Source of the DNA: Lycorma delicatula
Lineage: Eukaryota; Arthropoda; Insecta; Hemiptera; Fulgoridae
Reading direction: 5' to 3'
NCBI RefSeq assembly: GCF_047948215.1
Contig: NC_134456.1
Span: 200,768,034-200,832,033, forward strand
DNA length: 64,000 nucleotides
Shown: in pieces, positions 35,545 through 45,313 of the stretch
Layout of the letters: every line of letters starts with the position of its first letter
Numbering within the stretch: the first letter of the stretch is position 1
Notes under the pieces: model-generated
Told to the model about the DNA's origin: nothing
Databases searched by the model: none
Seen by the model: only the letters and a program-made list of their open reading frames with translations
Translations under genes and position numbers: made by a program

Positions 35545-36176
35545 AAGTGAAAAATTTTAAATCTGTGTTAAAGAGTCTCTAAGAGGTAGTTTCATTTATA
35601 TATGGGGGTCTCGAAGCGTGGCACGTATAGTGACGGGAGGTAGCCCTCTTGCCTAGGGCACCCTGGCTCGTCTGCATTCAAGAACAGTGAGTCGGGGTGT
35701 GTCTGATGATGGCATGGGGGACCCTCAAGGGTGGACTACGGGCGCGAAGCTATGGGTGGGCGTAATGCATGCCTGTAGCCAATTTATATGGAGAGTCAAC
35801 TGCCACGGCATCCTGGCGCGACTAATATACTGCTTAACGGCGGTTCTAGTCGTCCCAAGGGTGCTAAAATTAACAAATAATGGAGACAGGTAGAAGAAGA
35901 GAATGGTATTGATAACTTGTATTTTTAATTTCATGGTTTTTTTGAGAACCTTATCTCAAATTTTAATATCGGGGCCCTTTACACCCCGTAAGTGTTGTGC
36001 TTGTCTTTGTTATTTGTGTCTTAATGTTTTGTGTAGTTTGTGCTGTTAAATAAAATGTAAGGGTCCTTTACACCCTTACATATGACGATCCTGATGGTGA
36101 TACTAATTTCTTTTTAAGAATGGGACGAGGGCTAATGACCTTAGTAGTCGATGCCCGTAAAAATACAAACAATAAA
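35272..36176 (+). mobile_element. Nested plus-strand 3' fragment of a related element
   Basis: The block carries the C-terminus of an ORF2 (35272-35544) and a GC-rich 3' UTR (about 35590-35890: GACGGGAGGTAGCCCTC, GCGCGAAGCTATGGGTGGGC). The UTR has two CCTTTACACC motifs at about 35979 and 36064 and ends GATGCCCGTAAAAATACAA at about 36151-36170. CCTTTACACC is the sense-strand form of the motif in the surrounding minus-strand UTR, so guest and host are related. It lies between two ATCACAG...GTGTAAAG units and seems to replace the linker between them. Confidence 0.7.
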
Positions 36177-36589
36177 ATCACAGCTGTAAGCATATAATTA
36201 AAATAAACGTAAATATAATTAAAATATAAATAAATATATACAATTTAACTAAAAATAAATAAAATTATTCGCATTTAGAGGGAGTGGTGTAAAGAGCCTC
36301 TTCTCGGATAACACAAAGAGTAAGAACTAACATAAAAATCAAAATAAAATAAAAACTAATATCACAGTCGGAATCTCAAAAATACGATAAAATTATTTAA
36401 AAGATATATAAAAATGAACACAAAAAATAAAAATTTACATAAAAATAGGATTTAACATAATCTGAGAGGGGTGTAAAGGCTTTTTCACGGATAACAGAAT
36501 AAAAAGCCGACACAAAACATAAAAATTAATCAAGTTTTATGTATAAGAGCAACACACACAAGAATACAAACATCCGGTCTAGAACTACA

Positions 36590-36863
36590 TTATCATTGCC
36601 CAAGATATGACGGATTATTTCTGGGCAACTTAAATTTACGACGCAACGCCGCATAACATTTGCAATCCACAAGTACGTGGTGCACAGTCAAGCGGCAGTT
36701 ACATCGTACGCATAGTGGTGAATGTGTTTCTGATATGAGGTACTCGTGCTTGACTTTGGTATTTCCTATCTGCAATCGAAAGAGGACCACTTCCTCGCTA
36801 CGAGTTTTTCTACATGAGGAGTCTCCCATAGCAGCAACACAGAATCTTTAATATGCCGGAGTT
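36590..36863 (-). pseudogene. I-like ORF2, extreme C-terminus
   Basis: RHIKDSVL, then SEEVVLFRLQIGNTKVKHEY and CVRCNCRLTVHHVLVDC (C-x2-C-x7-H-x4-C), closing with LRRKFKLPRNN. The same segment ends the copy at 11.5-11.9 kb (RRIKDSVL, VVLCRLRIGHTRITHEY, CTRCNCRMTVHHILVDC), where it follows RNase H. Here it follows the endonuclease linker directly, so the join near 36860 is the scar of an internal deletion of roughly 2 kb. Confidence 0.85.
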
Positions 36864-38042
36864 AAAGACACCAAACGGAAAGAATGTGATAAGTTACTTG
36901 CCACTGCAGAAGGTGATGTAAGGAGTTCTCCTTCATAAATAAGTCCGAGATGGATTGTTTTGGTGATACGCAAATCGCACCGATCTTCTTTCACACAGCA
37001 GACGTGGGAGTAGTGCGTGAGATGGTATCCACGTATTTTCTCCATGATTTTCTCCTAGCGTCCAAGAATACTCGATGACATACTGCTCTAGCCTTACGGA
37101 ATAAATCTAAGTGTTCATTTGCAGACCTGCGGTTAAATTTGCGCAGAAAAATCGTCGATTGCTAATAGCGTTTTGGCAATCATCATTCCACCAAGGAACA
37201 GAAAGACGTCTTGGGTTTCTCGATGTTTGTGGGATATATCTATTACCTTTGTCAAGTATCAGAGATGTAAGAGAGGTAAGTTCGTCAAGGGCGTCTGCAC
37301 CATCGTCATACTGTGATGGAAAGGCTTTATGGTAACCGTTCCAATCTGCCTTTTCAACAATCCATCTCCGTGGCCTTTTATTCACCTTGCGGTTGACACC
37401 AACGGTTATAATAATTGGCTTGTGGTTACTGCCGTGAAGGTCGTCACAAGCAGACCAATTAAGACGAGCCAGTAAATTCGGTGAACATAATGAGAGGTCG
37501 ATGTTTGACAGTGTACCAGAAAATGAAGACATTAATGTTTAGGACCCATCATTCAGAAGACAAAAAGTCCAAGTCTTGTCTCACTCTGTTTATCATATTT
37601 CCTCAAAAGTAGGAGAAAGATGAGCCCCAGGTAAAATGGTGGGCATTGAAGTCTCCTGCTATTAACGACGGTGATGGGATTTCAGAGTGGAGATTTGATA
37701 TTTCAAGGGCATTGAACTCAGAGTTTAGTGAGAGTTACAAATTGCAGATATGCAATTTAAACGGGCTGAGATTTTTAAAGCAACAGCAGAAATGAAGGTA
37801 GCTAATTGTAGCATTGTAGCCGACACCTCATTCCGCGCGAAAATAGCAACACCACCATTCTCTCTACTATGTACAAGACAATCGCATCTCTCATAGGTAA
37901 ACCCTCTGAGTGTTACTGCATCTTGTTATAATAGATGGAAGCATATCTTGGAAGCACATCATTAATGGTTCATGTGCGCGCATCAACACTTGTCTTCAAT
38001 GCGGGACCAATGACCTCTTACGTTCCACTGAATAATAGTCAT
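36864..38042 (-). pseudogene. I-like ORF2, apurinic-type endonuclease and linker
   Basis: The domain starts with MTIIQWNVRGHWSRIEDKC (M at about 38042), the QWN.RG opening of APE-type endonucleases. Then come DAVTLRGFTYERCD and ENGGVAIFARNE, then IDLSLCSPNLLARLNW, GSNHKPIII (the SDH motif, with N instead of D in this copy), RRWIVEKADWNGYHKAF, and VPWWNDDCQNAI, the usual WW...C motif that ends the domain. A linker with CVKEDRCDLRITKTIHLG and PSAVASNLSHSF follows and stops where the RT should begin. The nuclease nicks the chromosomal target to prime reverse transcription. Stops after DKC and elsewhere break this copy. Confidence 0.8.
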
Positions 38043-38249
38043 AGAGATAGTTAGATAAAGAAATACAAATAAATATATATGAAAAAAATTAGTTGTAAGT
38101 GATTCAGTTTTTCTTTTTCGAATTTTAGTTTTAAAAAACTCTGATGCCCTGAGGTCGGGCGGTTCCTCTACCATATAGTTCAGTAGACGTGGTGTTGGAG
38201 GGGAAGATTTAGAAAAATGAGATGCTGCAGACATCCCAGAGGAAGAGGT

Positions 38250-39560
38250 TGTGCGGGCTCACTTAACAGAGAGCTTGTTTAGTGGCTTACCACCAGCTGT
38301 ATTTACTCCTGCCCGCAAACGTAAAACTTTAGGGACAGAAACTTTGAGAGGGATCCCGCTAGTGTTAGTCTCACTAGTTGTAACTACTGATTTCTTGTTC
38401 ATATTCGTTAACTCAGTAATAGTTGCAGTAAGTGAAGCAACTTTATCAGATAACACCTGCTCACGGCACAATCCGCACTGTTGGTTGCCTGCATTCACAA
38501 GAGCTTTAATTGATGTCGCAGCGGGGAAAGAGACATCTGGTTTAACGAGGTTTTGAGAGCTAAGTGCCTTTCTTTATTCTCTTTGGTCGGCTGAGGAGGA
38601 AATCTTTAGCTTGGTGCAGATTTTTAGGATTGCCTTCTCTTCTTTAAAAATTTGGCAAGATCGAGCTGTATGTGTTTCCCCACAGTTAGCACACTTTTTT
38701 TCTTCTTCACAGTTGGTGTCGTTGTGACCTTCTTTGGCACATCAAGCGCAAATGGAAGTTTTTGATCTAGAAGTTGTAGTATGGCCATAACCTTGGCATT
38801 GTAAATATCGTCGTGGGTTGGGGATAAAAGGTCTCACCCGAACCGATAGCTAACCCACTTTAAATCTTCTTTGGTGGTGCGGGAAGATTGAAAGTTAATG
38901 TAAGGGAAGGTGTAGGTTCGTCTAATCCGTTCTGATTTTTGTTTATTCGTTTCACCTCCACAACTTCTTGGTTATGAAGTTCATCAGCAACTTTAATTGT
39001 ATACGTGTCTACAAGGTCGCGACAAAAAATTACTCCCCGACTGGTATTTAAGGTCTTGTGGAATATCGCACTTATGCCGCCCATATTGCTAAGGCGTAAC
39101 AGAGAGCGACTCTGCTCGTCATTAAAAGTTTCTATTAGAATGGTTCCGTCTCGTAATTTTTTTATGTTCTTCGGAGAACCACATGAACCGTTACAACTTT
39201 ATTAATTAGGAAAGGCGAGACCTTTTAGAGGGAGACATCTTCCTGATTATTCCGAAGAACAAAACCAATGTTTCTGTATTTTTGATTTAATGCTTTCGAA
39301 ATTAAAGTAATATCTTCGCCAGTACTACTATTATCCTCGTCAGACAAAACTGACAGAGGCTTTTCAGTCGACAAGAATTGGTGGTTTTTTCAGATGGACC
39401 ACCAACCATCATAATTTGTGGACTTGAAATCTTGTTCCCACGAGTACCGGCGATATAACGGACCACTCCAGCAGAGCGCACACGTAATAGGGCTAGAGCT
39501 AAATACAACTGGGTTTGCCCTGGTGTCAAGAGGACATCGTTCAAGATTCACTACGTAGAG
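38250..39560 (-). pseudogene. I-like ORF1 (gag-like RNA-binding protein)
   Basis: Read on the minus strand with frameshifts joined, the protein shows VLSDEDNSSTGEDI, LNQKYRNIGFVLRNNQE, a conserved central domain (TILIETFNDEQ, MGGISAIFHKTLNTSRGVIF, VEVKRINK, PTPSLTLTFNLP), then zinc knuckles near 38800-38660: RRYLQCQGYGHT, CAKEGHNDTNC and CANCGETHTARSC (C-x2-C-x3-H-x4-C). The end carries KVASLTATITELTNMNKKSV, a possible short coiled coil. In I and Jockey elements this protein coats the RNA for transport and integration. The order of domains and spacing are normal; stops and frameshifts (for example the TGA/TAG within the knuckle region) inactivate it. Confidence 0.75.
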
Positions 39561-39840
39561 CCATTCACCCATCGGCACGATAGTTTCCACCTTGAGTTAC
39601 GGTTGCGTTCCGTAAGATGTCGCAACACCATCGAGTGTTAATGTAAGAAGAAACAGTGTAAGATGTTGTTGTGTAGTTATGTAAGGGTATATGTTGTAAT
39701 TTGTGTAGTGTTCTTGGTGTAGTGTATGTGTATAGTGTAAATTGTTCTCCAACTCTGGGTGTAGTAGGAAGAAAAGCTGCAGAGGCTAGGGCCGTGGGGA
39801 CGCCAACACCCAATGTCTTAAAGAATAAGACTACCCATCG

Positions 39841-39856
39841 TTGTTTTCAAAATGAT
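39841..39856. repeat. Target-site duplication, right
   Basis: TTGTTTTCAAAATGAT, partner of 34983-34998 (14 of 16 identical). It defines the 5' end of the minus-strand I-like element at 39840. Confidence 0.65.
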
Positions 39857-40636
39857 AAATATTACTCAAATGAAAGTAAATTACTTACTCATATAATACA
39901 GAAACGATCCTAAGTGATACTTATAAGCCAATCGTCTTAAATTAATCACACTTTACCTAACAAGATAAGTTAACTAAATTTACTATTTAGAGTGTTTAAA
40001 ATTTAGACGAATTTTAAGATTTAATCCCGATGTACTACCTGACAAACTAAAATGTACAAATAAATGAATAAAACAAAGTCACTAAAATAAAGAAAACACT
40101 ACCAAGGTTTTGTTATATTTAATAACAAAGAAACTATTTTAATTTTAATAATTCATCGCATTTTCCAGCCAAAATAAATGGATCTTGGAACCCAGACTAC
40201 CGGACAAGAAATAATTTCCCTTCCTTCAGAATAGTCTATGACGATAAAGTTTTTAAGCTACCTTTAATTAAAATGAAAACTTACGTAGTTGCAGTAAACA
40301 ACGCAAGTCTTAATGAGAAATCGTTCGCCGTACAATCGTAGGCGAAGTGTTTCCTTTTACAACTTCAATAAAGTCAAACTGAGGTAAGAGTTTAATTTAG
40401 TGTTTAAATTAGAAGCTTATAACAAACACAGTAAATCGACATAACATTTATTAATATTTGTAAATACATTTCATTATATTTTTCAAAAATAAAACTTTCA
40501 GCATTGGAAAAAAGAAAAGCAATAAATTAAAATAAAATTTATGAAATTAAAATGATTGAAATTTTTATACATTTTTATTCAGATGAACACGCTCGCACGT
40601 CTCTTTCTCTCTCTCTGTCTCTGTCTGTGTCGGATT

Positions 40637-40678
<42 letters not shown>

Positions 40679-41609
40679 ATAATTATCCATTTATATACAT
40701 TTTAGTCGTATAATTTTCAGTTTCAAAGAAGAGCAACTGAGAAAAATTTGAAATTGAAATAACCTGAGATACAAAACTACGGAAGTGGTAGCAAACAATT
40801 TAAATAAGATTATAGATTCTGATTTATTGATTCTGATTTATTTCTGGTTATTGTCTGCGAACCTGAATATGACTGCTATCTTTTTTTTTAAATACTACTC
40901 GTTTTGAAATCACTTGTATATTTCGTATAACGTCTTGAATTCAGTTTAATATAATAAAGCAACGGAGTTGAGTGGATTTTGGTTCTATTTTTATACAATC
41001 TTTGTAAATTATATTATCCAAAATTAATCATCCTATTTTAACAAATTTCATTAACATTAATACAGAAGAATAAAAGTTACATAACGAAAATTACGGTTAG
41101 AGGTTAATGAATTTCTATTTTTGCAATTAATTATTAGCAAATAAACAAAAAACGTTAAAAATCGAACAACGTGATGATCGAAGTGTTTAAATTAAATTTA
41201 TGGAATACAAATAATCGGACATTTTCAATTTCCATAAAGTAATACATAAAAGTGCAAATATAAGAACGTGAAAATAATTTTCTATCAGTTCAGTTCTCAT
41301 AAGGATAGTAATAATAAGGGGGTAATAATTTTCTATTCATTCTATCCTAATAAGAGTAGTGTGCCGAAACCAAACAGTTACGGACAATCTAATATGAAAC
41401 ATTATAAATTTTTGAAAATTGCCTTTCTTAAGTATAATAAGCATTCAGTGTCATAAATTAAAGGAAAAATGAAGAGCGCAATATTTTACGTGATAAATTT
41501 AACCTAAATTTCTTTCTGGAAACCTTAGTCCCCAGAAACAATAGCAGTAAAATTAAATCATTATTTTCAAAGCAAACAAATCTTGACAAGTAACGGTTTA
41601 AATTATGTA
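39857..41609. other. AT-rich DNA with microsatellites
   Basis: A pyrimidine tract of TCTC units (about 40598-40630) is followed by an (AT)n run at 40640-40673. No gene is recognisable; the open frame at 41268-41456 is not supported. Confidence 0.55.
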
Positions 41610-41756
41610 CTTGACTTACATCACATCGATAAAAATTACTGAATTACGTAATGTAAAGCAACAAATAACGTACCCCTAACAGAGGGAAATATTATATTGC
41701 ACATACAGACTTCTCTCATGTAGAAAAATAGGTTTAACTTACGGGAATAATTACTT
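41610..41756 (+). repeat. Direct repeat of about 145 bp, copy 1
   Basis: GACTTACATCACAT, ATTACGTAATGTAA, AACGTACCCCT, AGAGGGAAA, ACATACAGAC and TTTAACTTACGGGAATAA occur in this order and again at 42687-42836. Spacing is almost unchanged. No class can be assigned. Confidence 0.8.
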
Positions 41757-42576
41757 GTAATAATTCTATTAATATAATTCGAGTATAGAGGAAAAATTAA
41801 AATTATATTTTGTTGTTTTAAATATTTTTAAATTAGAAACATTTACCGAAAGTTAAGCTATGGTAGAGTCAGATTTTTTAAAAATTATTTTGAAACATAG
41901 AACTTGTATACGTGGTTATCTCCTACTCGGACAAGTTTTTTTTTTTTTTTTTAAACGGAACACAGTAAAGATAATGATTTATGCATAGCTACATGAAAGG
42001 CTGTTACTTTTTTTTTTGCAATGTATGCGGTTTTTTCGGTTGATTATGCGTGAAACGAAAGCAAAATTGTAACGTTAGGACCATCAGCAAACTTTTACAT
42101 AAATCAAAATGACACGATATTTAATGGTCAATAAATTAAAAGAATAATAACTAACAAAAATAAAATAAATATTACTGCCGAAAAAAACCAAGGACAGAAA
42201 ATGAATGATTTCAACACTAACATCATTTATCACTCGGCCATTTTCACATACGATAATTTATAAAATAAAGTAAATGAGATAATTTGAATATCCTTAACTA
42301 CTACTGTATTAGCTAACATTTAGAATAAAATAATTCATACACAGTTGCCGAAGGCGTTGAACGTACATTTTTTAACTAGTAATGTTACGTAATTAAATGA
42401 ACCGTATTGCATAATAGATTTTAATATATAAACCATAAGAAGCTAAAAAAAGTTAATAAACAGGCACGGAAAACTGCTCCAGTAAACTAATTTATTACTA
42501 ATAAATTCTTAACTTTTTTATTATCTAGCTCACTGAAAAGTTAGCTAACTTTAAATCAGTTATAAAAAAAGAAATA
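41757..42576. other. AT-rich DNA without a recognisable gene
   Basis: Spacer between the two direct repeat copies, with a poly(T) run at 41938-41953. Nothing identifiable. Confidence 0.5.
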
Positions 42577-42607
<31 letters not shown>

Positions 42608-42634
42608 GCGCGCGCGCGTGTGTGTATGTATGTA
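42577..42634. repeat. (TG)n(CG)n microsatellite
   Basis: About 13 TG units pass into mixed GC/GT and then GTAT units. Confidence 0.95.
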
Positions 42635-42686
42635 TTTATGAATAAATTTTTACCTTTTGTATATTATGTATTTAGTTTATAATAAA

Positions 42687-42836
42687 ACTGACTTACATCA
42701 TATCTATAAAAATTACCAAATTACGTAATGTAATGCAATGAACAACGTACCCCTTGCAGAGGGAAAGAATACATTGCATATACAGACCTCTCAGGAAGAA
42801 AAATACGTTTAACTTACGGGAATAACGACTTAGCAA
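42687..42836 (+). repeat. Direct repeat of about 145 bp, copy 2
   Basis: Partner of 41610-41756 with about 85% similarity by eye. It ends immediately before the RTE-like fragment at 42841. Confidence 0.8.
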
Positions 42837-42840
42837 TCTA

Positions 42841-43490
42841 GTGAAGCAGATTTTTTTTCTAGTGAAGGAGGGTCTTTCATTAGTGCTTTTCAACTTGGTT
42901 TTTGACAAAGTCCTGAACACTTTCTGCGAAAATGACTTAAATGCAAAAATACGAACAAAAATACAGAAGGTCAAAATTAAATGTCTAGCTTTTTCCGACG
43001 ATTTAGCACTCCTTGCAGAATCACAATAAGGATTTACGGTCCAAGAAGAACACAAGAAAGCTACAGATTGAGATAAAATAAAGAGATAAACGAAAAAATT
43101 GAAGAACAATAAGAAAACGAGTAAAATTCTACGGGCACATGGTCCAAATGAACCAATTACAAGGCTAAACAAACAAATTTCCAATTAACTTTGGCACTAC
43201 ATAGGTCAAGGTTGCTATGTTAAATAGATGAAAGAAAACCTAAAAAAGCTCAACATTACAAAAAAAAACTGTCTAGATCGAAAGAGAGAAGATTTTTTTA
43301 ATAAAATGTTCCTGTAGGTGAAAAGAAAAAATGAAACAGAAACGAACGGGCTGAAAAATGAAAAGCTAAGTGAAATGAAAAGCTAGTCCAAAAGAATTCC
43401 AGAAACTTCTGGAAGAAAAAGAAAGAAACTGCACGAAATGATATTTGCGTGGTCCTTGAAAGGCTTACTGCGGAGAAAAAAAAAATATAC
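42841..43490 (+). pseudogene. RTE-like reverse transcriptase, 3' fragment
   Basis: GLSLVLFNLVFDKVLNTF and KIKCLAFSDDLALLAES correspond to the LSP.LFN and (Y/F)ADD polymerase motifs (here FSDD). After a deletion come KFYGHMVQMN, ITRLNKQI, MKENLKKLNITKKNCLDRK and, near the end, KLSEMKS and HEMIFAWSLKG, matching the tail of RTE-like elements (RL.FYGH..RM...RLTK.I, then W..E...DL..L.I). Stops and frameshifts are frequent. The last 75 bases recur at 52993-53068. 5' truncation removed EN and the fingers of RT. Confidence 0.7.
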
Positions 43491-44814
43491 GAATACATTT
43501 ATATCTTCAATTTCAATTTTAAGAACGTATTATAAATCACCTATAAATTTATGAATCTGTAAATAAAAGCTTAACCTGTTGTAAAAATAAAAGAATATTT
43601 CAATTAAGAACACCAAAATAAGAAAAAATAGATTAAGGTCGAGAATGTAGATTTAAAATATTATTTCGTAGTGACAGATAAACCGTCCACGTATGAACTA
43701 ACCCGCTTAAGCGTTCACCGATACTCACCGCTAAGATACATATTTTTTTTTTCAATTATCTTTTTTCACCACTTTTAATGGCTAGACTTTTAATAATATT
43801 TCAGACTCAATTATTTGACTGTCAAGATAGGGAATACAGATATTGTAAGTATTTTAAAGGCTTATTTAATTTTAAAAATAAGAAGTCGAGAACAAAATTT
43901 TAAGCCAAATAATAATTTAAAAACTACACTGCTGACAGTAGATTGCTTAACCTGAACGTGATAATTCCATCATGCAAACTCAGTTGAGTAATTCATTCAC
44001 TGTTTAGATATTAAACGAATAAAAGTAGAGTAGGATGAAAAGGGATATTCTATATTATATGCTACTATTTCCAGTTGTATAAAACAAAAAAAGCTTTTCA
44101 AATATGTAAAACTCATTTTAAAAATTAATAGAATTTACTTCAAATTCGACATTTTGAAATTAGTGCTAAAGTAAAAACAATTAGGTTTATAAATATTTAA
44201 TTTGGCGCCGATTTAAAAAAACCTTAAAATTTAAAGACTTAATAAAAAGTATAAAACTTAATTTTTTTGGTTTTAGTACTTTCTTTAAGTCCTTTTTATT
44301 TTTTTTAAAATAAAATCTATTTTATTTTCAATTTTTTTTAGTTTTGTTCGTTTGTGTTTTTTAAGTATGGATAAATCTCAGGAAATACTGACCATTAGAA
44401 TAAAACCGTTCGCAAGAAACGCTAGGGAAATAAACCGGTGTTAATAACAAAAAAGAATGCAGTCCAATAAAACGATAAAATAGATTACTATAGAGAGTGA
44501 ACCAAGGGTCTCTGAAATTTAGCGAATATATATTACTTTTATCTTCCAATCAACCAAATTCCAGGAATGTACTCCAGTAAATAAGTTGAATACCAGAATG
44601 ACAAAGATATATGATATGACGCTTAATATTCGAATTTTACTAACTTCTCTTTGTTTTATTCAACTTATCTTACATAATTTTGCTTAAAATTAAATTCTCT
44701 ACAAGTTTGGTTTAAAAGTTACGCTTATTGCCCATTTAACAAAGTTATTACATCAAACATAATACATACATAGTAATACATAATACAAACATAGTACATC
44801 AAACAATAAAAACA
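43491..44814. other. AT-rich DNA without a recognisable gene
   Basis: The minus-strand frame at 44361-44549 has no motif. A TTTGGCGCCGATTTAAA patch at about 44202 recalls short stretches at 2412 and 15170 but is too brief to call. Confidence 0.5.
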
Positions 44815-45130
44815 GGGTTTTTTACCCCATCATAGATTTTTCAAAAACTACGGTTCCGAGACCTATTTAATTCGATTTTCCAGGTCAAAAACCATAAAAA
44901 GTAACTAATTTTGCCGCTTAATTAACGTCCTAAAAATTTCAGTACGACCGGGGTAGCTGAAATCCGAGCGAAATTTTTCACTAGCCGTAACTCGCAAACG
45001 AAGAATTTTAGAAATTATGTATATATGAATTTTATATGAATTTTCCATTATTTTTACGAGTAGAATAGTTTAAGAAAGTACACGGAGAACTTCGTGATAT
45101 ACCTCTGTGTGTGCGCGCGCGCGCGTGTGC
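44815..45130. repeat. Probable repeat end with GC/GT microsatellite
   Basis: A GC-richer block (CGGTTCCGAGACC, ACGACCGGGGTAGCTGAAAT, CACTAGCCGTAACTCGCAAA) ends in CACGGAGAACTTCGTGATAT, part of which recurs at 25675-25689, and then a TG/CG run at 45105-45130. It looks like a DNA-transposon-type repeat by composition; the family is not determined. Confidence 0.4.
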
Positions 45131-45303
45131 GAGACAAAATTTTTTGACTGACGTAGATATTATCTCGTATTATCTTACTACGAGACCATCCAAAAGTATT
45201 CATTACAAAATAAAAGAAACTCATTAGAATCAGTGAAATTGGTATAAATAAAAAGCTAATTTAAAGTTTTAAGTCTACAATTATGTATTATCTTTTACCA
45301 AAA

Positions 45304-45313
45304 TTTTACAACG
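45304..45313. repeat. Target-site duplication, left
   Basis: TTTTACAACG is identical to 47355-47364 and directly abuts the poly(T) (minus-strand poly(A) tail) of the RTE-like element. Confidence 0.85.

Larger units (their letters stand above)
35007..36589 (-). repeat. 3' UTR with tandem units around a GGTGTAAAG motif
   Basis: Three related units start with ATCACAG and end with GTGTAAAG: 35169-35271, 36177-36294 and 36361-36478. The last two start 184 bases apart. TCGGATAACA follows the second and CACGGATAACAG the third. The terminal GGGCGAAAAACGC is shared with the element at 11.05 kb. Such tandem 3' UTRs are known in some I-group elements. Their role in RNA recognition is unproven here. Confidence 0.7.
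34999..39840 (-). mobile_element. I-like non-LTR retrotransposon, internally deleted but with both ends
   Basis: From 5' to 3' on the minus strand: 5' UTR and leader (39840 to about 39600), ORF1 gag (about 39560-38250), ORF2 endonuclease (38042 to about 36864), a C-terminal ORF2 piece (36863-36590), a repetitive 3' UTR, and a poly(A) tail at 35006-34999. The whole is bounded by a 16-bp imperfect direct repeat, so it is one insertion with a preserved 5' end. The RT and RNase H domains are missing: endonuclease linker sequence passes directly into the C-terminal KDSVL segment near 36860. A plus-strand fragment (35272-36176) is nested in the 3' UTR. EN + RNase H (in its relative at 11-12.6 kb) + CCHC gag indicate the I superfamily. 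Confidence 0.8.

Noticed and set aside
35169..36294. A 103/118-bp target-site duplication
   Set aside because: A third copy of the same unit at 36361-36478 shows these are tandem 3' UTR units rather than a duplication made by insertion.
42693..43184. 163-codon minus-strand frame, Phe- and Ser-rich
   Set aside because: It is opposite the RTE-like fragment and direct repeat and has no domain; composition follows from A/G-rich sense sequence.
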